Source of the DNA: an uncultured Ruminococcus sp. | Lineage (GTDB): Bacteria > Bacillota > Clostridia > Oscillospirales > Ruminococcaceae | Assembly: GCA_900556055.1 (NCBI GenBank) | Contig: USNJ01000120.1 | Coordinates: 1-6,122, forward strand | Length of the DNA: 6,122 nt | Direction of reading: 5' to 3' | The notes under the pieces: generated by a model | Database searches by the model: none | What the model was told of the DNA's origin: nothing | What the model saw: the letters and a program-made list of their open reading frames with translations, nothing else | Translations under genes and position numbers: made by a program | In this document: positions 1 to 5,557 of the stretch, in pieces | Position numbering within the stretch: the first letter of the stretch is position 1 | Layout: each line of letters opens with the position of its first letter

Positions 1-1
1 G

Positions 2-1126
2 GCTCTTGAAAAGACAATGCATAAGCCCATCATGCCAGACTTCAGCAAGTTTGCTTCCTGGGTAACAAATCATTACGGCGTGTTCGTAACACTCTTCCTT
101 GTTATCCTTATCCCCGCATTCTACGGATACAGAAATGCAGATGTTTATTACAATCTGGATTCCACACTTCCCCGTGACCTCGACAGTATCGTAGCAAACG
201 CAAAGCTTGATGAGGAATATCACATGAGCTCGACTCACATGATCCTCGTTAATGCAGATATGTCCGAAAAGGACGCTAACAATATGCTGAAAGAAATTTC
301 CGCTCAGGACGGCGTAAGCTTCGCACTCGGAATTGATTCGATCATCGGACCGAATGTACCGAAAGAAGTTATCCCCGAAGATCTTCTTTCAACGCTCAAA
401 AGTGAAAACTGGCAGCTTATGCTGGTTGGCTCTGAATATGCAGTAGCTTCCGACGAGGTAAATGTACAGTGCGATATCCTCAAGAACATCGTCAAGAGAT
501 ATGACAGCACAGGCATGGTCATCGGTGAAGCAAGCTGTACAAAGGATCTTATCGACATCACAGACACTGACTTCGCAGTTGTAAATACTATTTCTATCGC
601 AGCTATATTCATTCTTATAGCAGTCGTTCTGAAGTCCGTAACACTCCCTGTTATCCTCGTTTGTGTAATTGAATTTGCTATCTTCATCAACATGGGCATT
701 CCTTGCTACACAGGCACAGCGCTCCCGTTCATCGCATCTGTCGTTATCGGTACTATCCAGCTTGGTTCAACGGTTGACTACGCTATCCTGATGACAACAA
801 GATACAGAAAGGAACGCAGCAGAGGCGCAGAAAAGAAAGAAGCTATCACTACTGCACTCGGAACATCTATCAAGTCCATTATCGTCAGTGCATTCGGTTT
901 CTTCGCTGCAACATTCGGCGTAGGCGTTTATTCCGACATCGACATGATAAGCTCCCTCTGCACACTGATGGCAAGAGGCGCTCTTATAAGCATGGTAGTT
1001 GTTATCTTCGTTCTCCCCTCTATGTTCATGGTATTTGATAAGATCATTTGCAAAACAAGCGCAGGCTTCCGTACAGACGTAAAAGAAAGTCTCTCGGCAA
1101 AAAATGAGCCTGTACACCAGAATTGA
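2..1126 (+). CDS. MMPL/RND-family membrane transporter, C-terminal half (5' partial)
   Basis: The frame is open to the left edge (codons for A-L-E-K-T precede the first ATG at 17), so this is the C-terminal part of a larger protein and the Met at 17 is not its start. Numbering from that Met, one membrane segment lies at about 21-38, an extracytoplasmic domain at 40-187, then five segments at about 188-205, 208-228, 236-258, 286-305 and 314-340, followed by a short basic cytoplasmic tail. This is the second six-helix repeat of an RND/MMPL transporter. The family's conserved motif is visible as D254-Y255 followed by a basic stretch R262-R264-K265-E266. MMPL proteins use the proton gradient to export lipids or hydrophobic compounds; the substrate here cannot be told. 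The next gene starts 20 bases downstream with its own ribosome binding site, which suggests an operon. Family assignment is firm, function is inferred. Confidence 0.9.
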   Translation, partial: ALEKTMHKPIMPDFSKFASWVTNHYGVFVTLFLVILIPAFYGYRNADVYYNLDSTLPRDLDSIVANAKLDEEYHMSSTHMILVNADMSEKDANNMLKEISAQDGVSFALGIDSIIGPNVPKEVIPEDLLSTLKSENWQLMLVGSEYAVASDEVNVQCDILKNIVKRYDSTGMVIGEASCTKDLIDITDTDFAVVNTISIAAIFILIAVVLKSVTLPVILVCVIEFAIFINMGIPCYTGTALPFIASVVIGTIQLGSTVDYAILMTTRYRKERSRGAEKKEAITTALGTSIKSIIVSAFGFFAATFGVGVYSDIDMISSLCTLMARGALISMVVVIFVLPSMFMVFDKIICKTSAGFRTDVKESLSAKNEPVHQN

Positions 1127-1130
1127 TTAT

Positions 1131-1136
1131 AAGGAG
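1131..1136 (+). promoter_or_regulatory. Ribosome binding site AAGGAG that sets the start at 1147
   Basis: AAGGAG lies 10 bases before ATG 1147. It falls downstream of the possible TTG start at 1123 in the same frame, so it supports 1147 as the real start. Only four bases separate it from the stop codon of the transporter gene, consistent with translation of both genes from one mRNA. Confidence 0.85.
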
Positions 1137-1146
1137 TCTGATATAT

Positions 1147-3066
1147 ATGAAAAAGGGTTTAAAAATTACAGCAGCAGTTCTCGCAGTTCTTGTTTCCGCA
1201 GGCTGCACCACACTTTATGCTTCCACAAATAACGATATCGCAGCAGACGACACGCCTGCTGTCGAGGAAAGAAGCGTAGTTTCCGTTGCTGAGACAGAAA
1301 GAAAGGTTTCTGAAGCAAAGGCTGAAAAGGACGAAACAGTTTATGTTCTTTCCGATGCATCAGGCAAGGTAAACAGAACTATTGTCACCGACTGGCTGAA
1401 AAACAGCGGCGCAGCTTCAAGCATTTCCGATATATCCGACCTGAAGGATATCTACAACGTCAAGGGCGATGAAACATTCTCCGCAGACGGCGATTCTATC
1501 AGCTGGGCTGCAAACGGCTCCGATATCTATTACAGAGGCGACAGCGACAAGGAGCTGCCCGTTCAGATGAAGATCACATACACACTTGATGGCAAGGAGA
1601 TCTCCCCTTCCGAGCTTGCAGGCAAGAGCGGTCACGTAGTTATCAGATATGACTACACCAACACAGAAAAGCAGACTGTTGACATAAACGGCGAACAGAC
1701 TGAGCTTTACACTCCTTATATGCTCGCAACTGTCACCGCCCTTGACAGCGACAAGTTCGTAAATGTTCAGCTTTCAAATGGCAAGGTCATCTCCGATGGC
1801 AGCAAGGTAGTTGTAATGGGCACAGCATTCCCCGGATTGAAAGAAAGCCTCGGTCTTGCCGACAAGGACATTGATATCCCCGATTATTTCGAGATATCCG
1901 CAGATGTTACGGATTTCGAGCTTGAAACCACTGTAACAGTTGCAACAAGCGAAGTTCTCAGCGGTTTCGATGTTTCCGATGACGCAGATGTTTCCGAGCT
2001 TAACTCCTCCCTTACAAAGCTTTCCGATGCATCAGAAGAGCTTTGCGATGGTACAAAGGCACTTTATGACGGAATTTCTCAGCTGTCAGTCGGCGCAGGT
2101 ACTCTTACAGAGGGCATCGACTCTCTCGCAGACGGAACAGTATCCCTCAAAGCAGGTGCAGATCAGCTTTACAGCGGTGCAGGTCAGCTGGCAGAAGGTG
2201 CAGGCTCTCTCAACAAGGGTGCTCAGGATCTGAATGACGGCATCACATCCGCAAAGGCAGGTTCGTCACAGCTTGTTCAGGGCTCCGAAAAGCTTAAAGC
2301 AGGTGCAGATCAGCTCTCAGGCGGTCTTACAAGCGCAGGCACAGGAATCGATCAGCTCTCAGGCGGTCTTGACAGCGCAGCAGCTGCACTTGATAAGACA
2401 GCAGCAGCAGATCAGCAGGTACTTGCAGGTCTTAAAGCAATGTATAATCAGAACAAATCCGCAGATATCAAGGCTATGATAGATGCTCTTGAACAGAGCA
2501 CAGCAGGTCAGCAGCAGGTTTCCGCACAGCTCAAGGACGGCGGTGCTATCAAGGACGGCGTTTCAACTCTCAAAGCAGGCAATGCACAGCTTGCAAAGGG
2601 CGCACAGGAGCTTTCCGCAGGCGTTACATCTCTCCATGACGGTGCTTCTTCCCTCGACGCAGGCATAGGTCAGCTTTCAAGCGGCAGCCAGCAGCTCGCA
2701 GCAGGTGCACAGCAGGTTTACGGCGCAGCATCTCAGGTACAGTCGGGCGCTAAGCAGCTCTCAGACGGCTGCACAGAGCTGAATGACGGTGCTAAGGCTC
2801 TCCAGGAGGGCGGCGTTACTCTGACAGACGGCATCTCCGACCTGAAGGACGGCTCCAAGGAGCTTGACAGCGGCATGAATGAATTCAACGAAACAGGTAT
2901 CCGGAAGCTGACATCCGCTCTTGACGGTGATCTTTCCGGCATCGTTGACCGCCTCAAGGCTCTTAAGGATATCGCCGCTGACTATGGTACATTCTCCGGC
3001 GTTTCCGATGATATGAGCGGCAATGTAAAGTTCATTTACACAACCGAAAGCATCACCAATGATTAA
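1147..3066 (+). CDS. Exported Leu/Gly heptad-repeat protein (YhgE/Pip-like), partner of the MMPL transporter
   Basis: The product has 639 residues. Residues 1-19 form a signal peptide (K2-K3 then a hydrophobic core). Cys20 sits in a weak lipobox (S-A-G-C, with Ser instead of Leu at -3); signal peptidase I cleavage after L-Y-A25 is the alternative. Residues 60-270 form a beta-rich domain opening with a V-Y-V-L-S-D-A-S-G-K motif, of a type I recall from Firmicute heptad-repeat proteins. From about 285 to 585 the chain repeats L-x-x-G-A/S-x-x in seven-residue steps (for example L-A-E-G-A-G-S, L-N-K-G-A-Q-D), matching the X-X-X-Leu-X-X-Gly repeat family. A helical stretch (about 410-465) interrupts it. 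Unlike YhgE/Pip proteins there is no C-terminal membrane segment, so it is either a lipoprotein or free outside the membrane. Position directly behind the MMPL gene suggests an extracellular accessory role, which is inference. Confidence 0.85.
   Translation: MKKGLKITAAVLAVLVSAGCTTLYASTNNDIAADDTPAVEERSVVSVAETERKVSEAKAEKDETVYVLSDASGKVNRTIVTDWLKNSGAASSISDISDLKDIYNVKGDETFSADGDSISWAANGSDIYYRGDSDKELPVQMKITYTLDGKEISPSELAGKSGHVVIRYDYTNTEKQTVDINGEQTELYTPYMLATVTALDSDKFVNVQLSNGKVISDGSKVVVMGTAFPGLKESLGLADKDIDIPDYFEISADVTDFELETTVTVATSEVLSGFDVSDDADVSELNSSLTKLSDASEELCDGTKALYDGISQLSVGAGTLTEGIDSLADGTVSLKAGADQLYSGAGQLAEGAGSLNKGAQDLNDGITSAKAGSSQLVQGSEKLKAGADQLSGGLTSAGTGIDQLSGGLDSAAAALDKTAAADQQVLAGLKAMYNQNKSADIKAMIDALEQSTAGQQQVSAQLKDGGAIKDGVSTLKAGNAQLAKGAQELSAGVTSLHDGASSLDAGIGQLSSGSQQLAAGAQQVYGAASQVQSGAKQLSDGCTELNDGAKALQEGGVTLTDGISDLKDGSKELDSGMNEFNETGIRKLTSALDGDLSGIVDRLKALKDIAADYGTFSGVSDDMSGNVKFIYTTESITND
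2050..2884 (+). repeat. In-frame heptad (21-base unit) repeat region
   Basis: This is the coding region of the Leu/Gly heptads. Similarity is visible in the DNA as well as the protein. A 21-base segment starting GATCAGCTCTC occurs identically at 2308-2328 and 2350-2370, 42 bases apart (two heptads). A 20-base segment, AAAGCAGGTGCAGATCAGCT, occurs at 2149-2168 and 2296-2315, 147 bases apart (seven heptads). Offsets that are whole multiples of 21 point to expansion by duplication or recombination within the repeat. The repeat-poor stretch at about 2375-2540 encodes the interrupting helical segment. Confidence 0.8.
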
Positions 3067-3090
3067 TTAGATATCTCCCTTATACTTTGG

Positions 3091-3115
3091 ATCGTCCGAG
3101 CCCCCCTCGGACGAT
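3091..3115 (+). other. Perfect 10-bp hairpin with C5 loop between convergent genes
   Basis: ATCGTCCGAG (3091-3100) pairs perfectly with CTCGGACGAT (3106-3115) around a CCCCC loop. It begins 25 bases after the stop of the heptad-repeat gene. No T-tract follows on either strand, so it is not a canonical intrinsic terminator on its own. It may protect the 3' end of the mRNA or assist the terminator that follows. Confidence 0.6.
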
Positions 3116-3131
3116 GTTATCCTTCCCACAT

Positions 3132-3177
3132 AAGAACGGGCGGCACGATCATCAGATCATACCGCCCGTTCTTTTTT
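3132..3177 (+). terminator. Intrinsic terminator of the MMPL/heptad-repeat operon
   Basis: AAGAACGGGCGG (3132-3143) pairs over 12 bases with CCGCCCGTTCTT (3162-3173) and the T-run reaches 3177 (TTTTTT 3172-3177). The 18-base loop holds two GATCAT copies and can form a small inner GATC/GATC stem. On the minus strand the hairpin is followed by only two T's, so it would act there more weakly on transcripts of the convergent dehydrogenase gene, which ends 15 bases to the right. Confidence 0.88.
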
Positions 3178-3192
3178 ATATTCAGCTGATAA

Positions 3193-3960
3193 TTACGGTC
3201 TCTGTCCGCTTCCGCCCTGGAGCGTTAATGTTTCACCCGACATATACTTAGCGTCCTCAGAACCGAGGAATACGCATACCCTGCCGATATCCTTTTCAGG
3301 ATCGCCGAAGCGTCCCATAGGCACACCCTTGAGTGTTGCGTTGTAAGCATCTGGATAGTTCTCCTTGAAATGCTCAAGCTCGCTTGTCATAGCCAGCGGG
3401 CACACGATATTTACGTTGATTCCGTACTGTGCCCATTCAGTAGCCGCAACTCTCGAAAGACCTCTGATGCCCTCCTTTGCAGCAGCATATGACGACTGTG
3501 CAACACGTCCGAAAAGTCCTGCGCCCGATGCAAAATTAATGATCGAACCCTTTGTTTCCTTCAGATAAGGGAAGCATTCACGCATATAGAAAAATGTTGC
3601 ATAAAGTCCCGAATAAATAGCAAGATCAAAATCCTCTTTTGTGTGATTTTCGAGAAGAACACCCGATTTTGATGCCTGTGCATTATTGATGAGCACGTCG
3701 ATCCTGCCGAACTCGTCAACAGCCTTTTTAACCGTTTCCTTTACAGCGTCCTCATTTCCGCCGTCACACTGAACAGCAAGTACCTTGATACCGTAAAGAC
3801 GTTCAAGCTCCTCTTTGCCGTCCTCAAGCTTCTTGGGATTTCGTCCTGTAATAACGAGGTTCGCACCCTCTTTTGCATATGCAGTCGCAATTCCGTAGCC
3901 TATGCTTTTCGCCTTGCCGCCTCCTGTGATGATAGCTACTTTTCCATTAAAAATACCCAT
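3193..3960 (-). CDS. Short-chain dehydrogenase/reductase (SDR), atypical
   Basis: The 255 residues are full length for a single-domain SDR, a Rossmann-fold NAD(P)H-dependent oxidoreductase of the cytoplasm. The nucleotide loop is T12-G-G-G-K-A-K-S-I-G-Y-G23, four residues longer than the classical TGxxxGxG and similar in length and pattern to enoyl-ACP reductase FabI. Strand beta-2 ends in G39-R40, suggesting NADPH. N92-N93-A94-Q95 replaces NNAG; the catalytic Ser is S145 and the YxxxK pair is Y158/K162. The Asn of the usual N-S-Y-K tetrad appears to be Gly118, and the usual P-G after beta-6 is P188-L189. GGAGGT (3967-3972) lies six bases before the ATG, and a consensus promoter stands upstream, so the gene is probably transcribed alone. 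Substrate unknown; a fatty-acid, sugar or steroid substrate cannot be chosen from sequence. Confidence 0.92.
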   Translation of the reverse strand: MGIFNGKVAIITGGGKAKSIGYGIATAYAKEGANLVITGRNPKKLEDGKEELERLYGIKVLAVQCDGGNEDAVKETVKKAVDEFGRIDVLINNAQASKSGVLLENHTKEDFDLAIYSGLYATFFYMRECFPYLKETKGSIINFASGAGLFGRVAQSSYAAAKEGIRGLSRVAATEWAQYGINVNIVCPLAMTSELEHFKENYPDAYNATLKGVPMGRFGDPEKDIGRVCVFLGSEDAKYMSGETLTLQGGSGQRP

Positions 3961-3994
3961 GAAGATACCTCCGATTCAGAATTTTATATTATTG

Positions 3995-4023
3995 ATTATA
4001 TACCATTTTCGTGTATTTGTCAA
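3995..4023 (-). promoter_or_regulatory. Consensus sigma-A promoter of the SDR gene
   Basis: On the minus strand TTGACA (4018-4023) and TATAAT (3995-4000) are separated by exactly 17 bases, a perfect match to the housekeeping consensus. The predicted start of transcription is near 3988, giving a leader of about 28 bases with the GGAGGT ribosome binding site. I see no operator-like palindrome, so strong constitutive expression is likely. Confidence 0.85.
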
Positions 4024-4044
4024 GTATTTTCTTTACAATTCATA

Positions 4045-4083
4045 CAAAAAGCCGACACCATTCATATGAAATGGCATCGGCTT
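4045..4083 (-). terminator. Intrinsic terminator after the small cysteine protein gene
   Basis: On the minus strand AAGCCGATGCCATT (4083-4070) pairs with AATGGTGTCGGCTT (4062-4049) over 14 positions, two of them G-U, around a 7-base loop, and the T-run extends to about 4046. It begins three bases past the stop codon at 4087 and separates the deaminase operon from the SDR promoter. Confidence 0.88.
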
Positions 4084-4086
4084 ATC

Positions 4087-4290
4087 TTATTCATTGTCAT
4101 ATTTATCGAGATGCTCGGTAGGCTGCATACATGCACCGTTCCGGCATGTTCCGTCAGATGAGCAGAATGTATCAACGGACATATCCGCAATATCCGCAGC
4201 AGTCACATTAACATGTCCCCCACCCTCGGAAAATAACTTATCAAGCATATCCGCAAGCTGTTCTTCCTTTGTTTTTTCAGGTCCTGCCAT
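4087..4290 (-). CDS. Small acidic three-cysteine protein, translationally coupled to dCMP deaminase
   Basis: I do not recognise this 67-residue protein. Residues 1-20 form an amphipathic, charged helix (EEQLADMLDKLF). A glycine-rich turn S-E-G-G-G-H-V-N-V follows at 21-29, then a C-terminal part with C43, C49 and C54 in the pattern C-x5-C-x4-C and a polar acidic tail. There is no signal peptide or membrane segment, so it is cytoplasmic unless processed. The cysteines could bind a metal or form a disulfide; His26 and His60 are further candidate ligands. The gene begins 12 bases after the deaminase stop, its ribosome binding site overlaps that stop codon, and a terminator follows directly. This layout strongly supports a real gene made together with the deaminase. 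Function is unknown. Confidence 0.75.
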   Translation of the reverse strand: MAGPEKTKEEQLADMLDKLFSEGGGHVNVTAADIADMSVDTFCSSDGTCRNGACMQPTEHLDKYDNE

Positions 4291-4298
4291 AGAGATCG

Positions 4299-4304
4299 CT
4301 CCTT
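4299..4304 (-). promoter_or_regulatory. Ribosome binding site overlapping the deaminase stop codon
   Basis: AAGGAG on the minus strand lies eight bases before the ATG at 4290. Its first two bases are the last two bases of the TAA stop codon (4303-4305) of the deaminase gene. Ribosomes finishing the deaminase therefore land on the start region of the small gene, which is typical of translational coupling. Confidence 0.85.
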
Positions 4305-4785
4305 ATTTATAAATTAACTCGACCTTTTCGATATCAGGCACAAGCTGCCTTATCTTAACTCCCGCCGATTCAAGCATACGCTTAGATGCGACAGTGCTTT
4401 CGCTGTCGGAATATTTATCGCAGAGATACACGATCTCGCTTATTCCCGACTGAATTATCGCCTTTGCACACTCATTGCACGGGAAAAGGCTGACATATAT
4501 CCTCGAACCCGCAAGCTGACGGCCTTCGCAGTTCAGTATAGCATTAAGCTCCGCATGAACGACATACGGATACTTTGTCTCACTGTATCCGCCTTCTCTT
4601 TCCCACGGATAAACATCGTCATCGCAGCCCTTGGGAAATCCGTTATAGCCTGTTGAAATTATAATGTTGTGGGGACTTACGATGCACGCACCTACCTGTG
4701 TGTTGGGATCCTTGCTTCGTTTTGCGGCAAGCAGTGCAACGCCCATGAAATACTCGTCCCACGATATGTAATCTTTGTTTTTCAT
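4303..4785 (-). CDS. dCMP deaminase
   Basis: This 160-residue zinc enzyme converts dCMP to dUMP, feeding thymidylate synthesis. H77-A78-E79 and P102-C103-N-E-C106 give the zinc ligands H77, C103 and C106 and the proton-shuttling E79. G46-Y47-N48-G49 is the conserved nucleotide and regulatory loop of the family. The stretches D-D-V-Y-P-W-E-R, T-K-Y-P-Y-V-V-H-A-E-L-N and L-F-P-C-N-E-C-A-K resemble human DCTD from memory, and the extra cysteines of the ComEB type seem absent. The frame continues to an ATG at 4842, but that ATG coincides with the predicted transcription start and has no properly spaced ribosome binding site. AAAGGGA (4794-4800), eight bases before the ATG at 4785, makes 4785 the better start. 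The small cysteine protein gene is coupled downstream. Confidence 0.93.
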   Translation of the reverse strand: MKNKDYISWDEYFMGVALLAAKRSKDPNTQVGACIVSPHNIIISTGYNGFPKGCDDDVYPWEREGGYSETKYPYVVHAELNAILNCEGRQLAGSRIYVSLFPCNECAKAIIQSGISEIVYLCDKYSDSESTVASKRMLESAGVKIRQLVPDIEKVELIYK

Positions 4786-4793
4786 CTGAAACA

Positions 4794-4800
4794 TCCCTTT
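4794..4800 (-). promoter_or_regulatory. Ribosome binding site that sets the deaminase start at 4785
   Basis: AAAGGGA on the minus strand stands eight bases upstream of ATG 4785. No comparable site precedes the in-frame ATG at 4842, where the -10 box ends only six bases away. The leader would then be about 57 bases. Confidence 0.75.
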
Positions 4801-4848
4801 CAGGATCATGCGGTCTGTGACATTTTTACTGTCCCGATCCATACCTAT

Positions 4849-4877
4849 ATTATAATACCATCAGATGTAAATGTCAA
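4849..4877 (-). promoter_or_regulatory. Consensus sigma-A promoter of the deaminase operon
   Basis: On the minus strand TTGACA (4872-4877) and TATAAT (4849-4854) are spaced by exactly 17 bases. Predicted transcription start is about 4842. The -35 box begins 14 bases after the stop codon of the XRE regulator gene. No hairpin terminator separates them, only a T6 run, so the operon may also receive read-through from the regulator gene. Confidence 0.85.
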
Positions 4878-4891
4878 TAAAAAAGTCTTCC

Positions 4892-5476
4892 TTACACATC
4901 CCGATAAAACAAGCCGTCATTTATGCAGTACCAAAGAAGTGTGCCATGCGCATAGTGCGGCAGACGTGCTTCAAAATTCCACTCGGGATACCTTTTTTTC
5001 ACAACAGCCGTGTCATCTGTCAGCAGCGCAATAAATGAAATATAGTGATCCCGCTTCATTTCATGCGAAGATGTGATGTAATAATCCCCGTCAGATGTTT
5101 CAACATTCAGCGAATGCTTTTCGTCCTCGGGCTGCGGTTCAATAGGCGTAAGCTTTTTTCCGCAGCAGCTTACAGATGTCTTATCCGCCGAAAACACAAT
5201 ATTTCCGCAGTCGGGACAAATGTAAAATTTCATCTTCTTCATATTTCCGTTATTCATATCATTTTCCTCCGTATCGCCCCTCAGCAGTGCCTCGGTGTCG
5301 ATCTGAAGTGCCTCTGAAAGCAGCGGAAGAAGCGAAATATCGGGTGCGCCGCAGCCGCGCTCCCACTTTGAAACTGCCTTGTCGCTTACCCCGATCATCT
5401 CCGCAAGTTCAAGCTGAGTAAGTTTTTTCTTTAGTCTTATGCTGCGTATGATTTTTCCTGTTTTTATCTGATCCAT
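4892..5476 (-). CDS. XRE-family regulator fused to a desulfoferrodoxin-like (superoxide reductase) module
   Basis: The protein has 194 residues. Residues 7-65 are an XRE helix-turn-helix (LTQLELAEMIGVSDKAVSKW, then G-x-G-x-P-D-I-S-L-L). Residues 83-109 match the desulforedoxin-type iron site: C87-x2-C90-G-N, then C104-C105-G. Residues 118-194 match the superoxide reductase domain: E119-K120-H121 (the E-K-H catalytic loop), H138-E-M-x3-H144-Y-I, and C184-x2-D187-G. In desulfoferrodoxin the last site is C-N-x-H-G, so the fourth His ligand is Asp here (codon GAC). The fusion suggests a DNA-binding sensor of iron, oxygen or superoxide, which is inference. An upstream in-frame ATG at 5530 lies in the -35 box and is rejected; AAAGGAGG (5488-5495) supports 5476. 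The deaminase promoter follows directly downstream. Confidence 0.9.
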   Translation of the reverse strand: MDQIKTGKIIRSIRLKKKLTQLELAEMIGVSDKAVSKWERGCGAPDISLLPLLSEALQIDTEALLRGDTEENDMNNGNMKKMKFYICPDCGNIVFSADKTSVSCCGKKLTPIEPQPEDEKHSLNVETSDGDYYITSSHEMKRDHYISFIALLTDDTAVVKKRYPEWNFEARLPHYAHGTLLWYCINDGLFYRDV

Positions 5477-5487
5477 TGATCTGTTCG

Positions 5488-5495
5488 CCTCCTTT
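5488..5495 (-). promoter_or_regulatory. Ribosome binding site AAAGGAGG of the XRE regulator
   Basis: AAAGGAGG on the minus strand lies 11 bases before ATG 5476. It is a near-complete anti-16S match with slightly long spacing. It sits downstream of the -10 box and excludes the in-frame ATG at 5530. Confidence 0.8.
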
Positions 5496-5501
5496 ATCCA
5501 T

Positions 5502-5530
5502 ATTATAATACGAATGAAAATAAATATCAA
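5502..5530 (-). promoter_or_regulatory. Sigma-A promoter of the XRE regulator gene
   Basis: On the minus strand TTGATA (5525-5530) and TATAAT (5502-5507) are spaced by 17 bases. The -10 region GTATTATAATAT is identical over 12 bases with that of the deaminase promoter. The -35 box lies within 30 bases of the upstream gene's stop codon, so the regulator has its own promoter even if the upstream gene reads through. Confidence 0.8.
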
Positions 5531-5557
5531 TGAACGCTGCGTAGAGTCGGAAATATA

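Noticed and set aside
304..1117. Minus-strand open frames opposite the MMPL gene
   Set aside because: The plus strand clearly encodes a membrane transporter here, and the antisense products show no family features or start signals.
1123..1146. TTG start at 1123 for the heptad-repeat protein
   Set aside because: It overlaps the stop of the transporter gene, has no ribosome binding site, and would add eight residues before a normal signal peptide. AAGGAG at 1131-1136 points to ATG 1147.
2149..2370. CRISPR or tandem-repeat array
   Set aside because: The repeats are in-frame codons of a Leu/Gly heptad protein with 21-base periodicity, without unique spacers.
1940..2668. Several Gln/Ser-rich open frames on the plus strand within the heptad gene
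   Set aside because: They are out-of-frame shadows of the periodic repeat, have biased composition and lack ribosome binding sites.
4087..4290. Modified peptide (RiPP) precursor with a double-glycine leader
   Set aside because: The helix plus Gly-Gly-Gly is suggestive, but no radical-SAM enzyme, cyclase, peptidase or exporter lies next to it in the window, so I kept it as a small protein of unknown function.
4669..5421. Plus-strand open frames opposite the deaminase and the regulator
   Set aside because: They cross two promoters and a gene boundary of the minus strand, and their translations have no recognisable domain.
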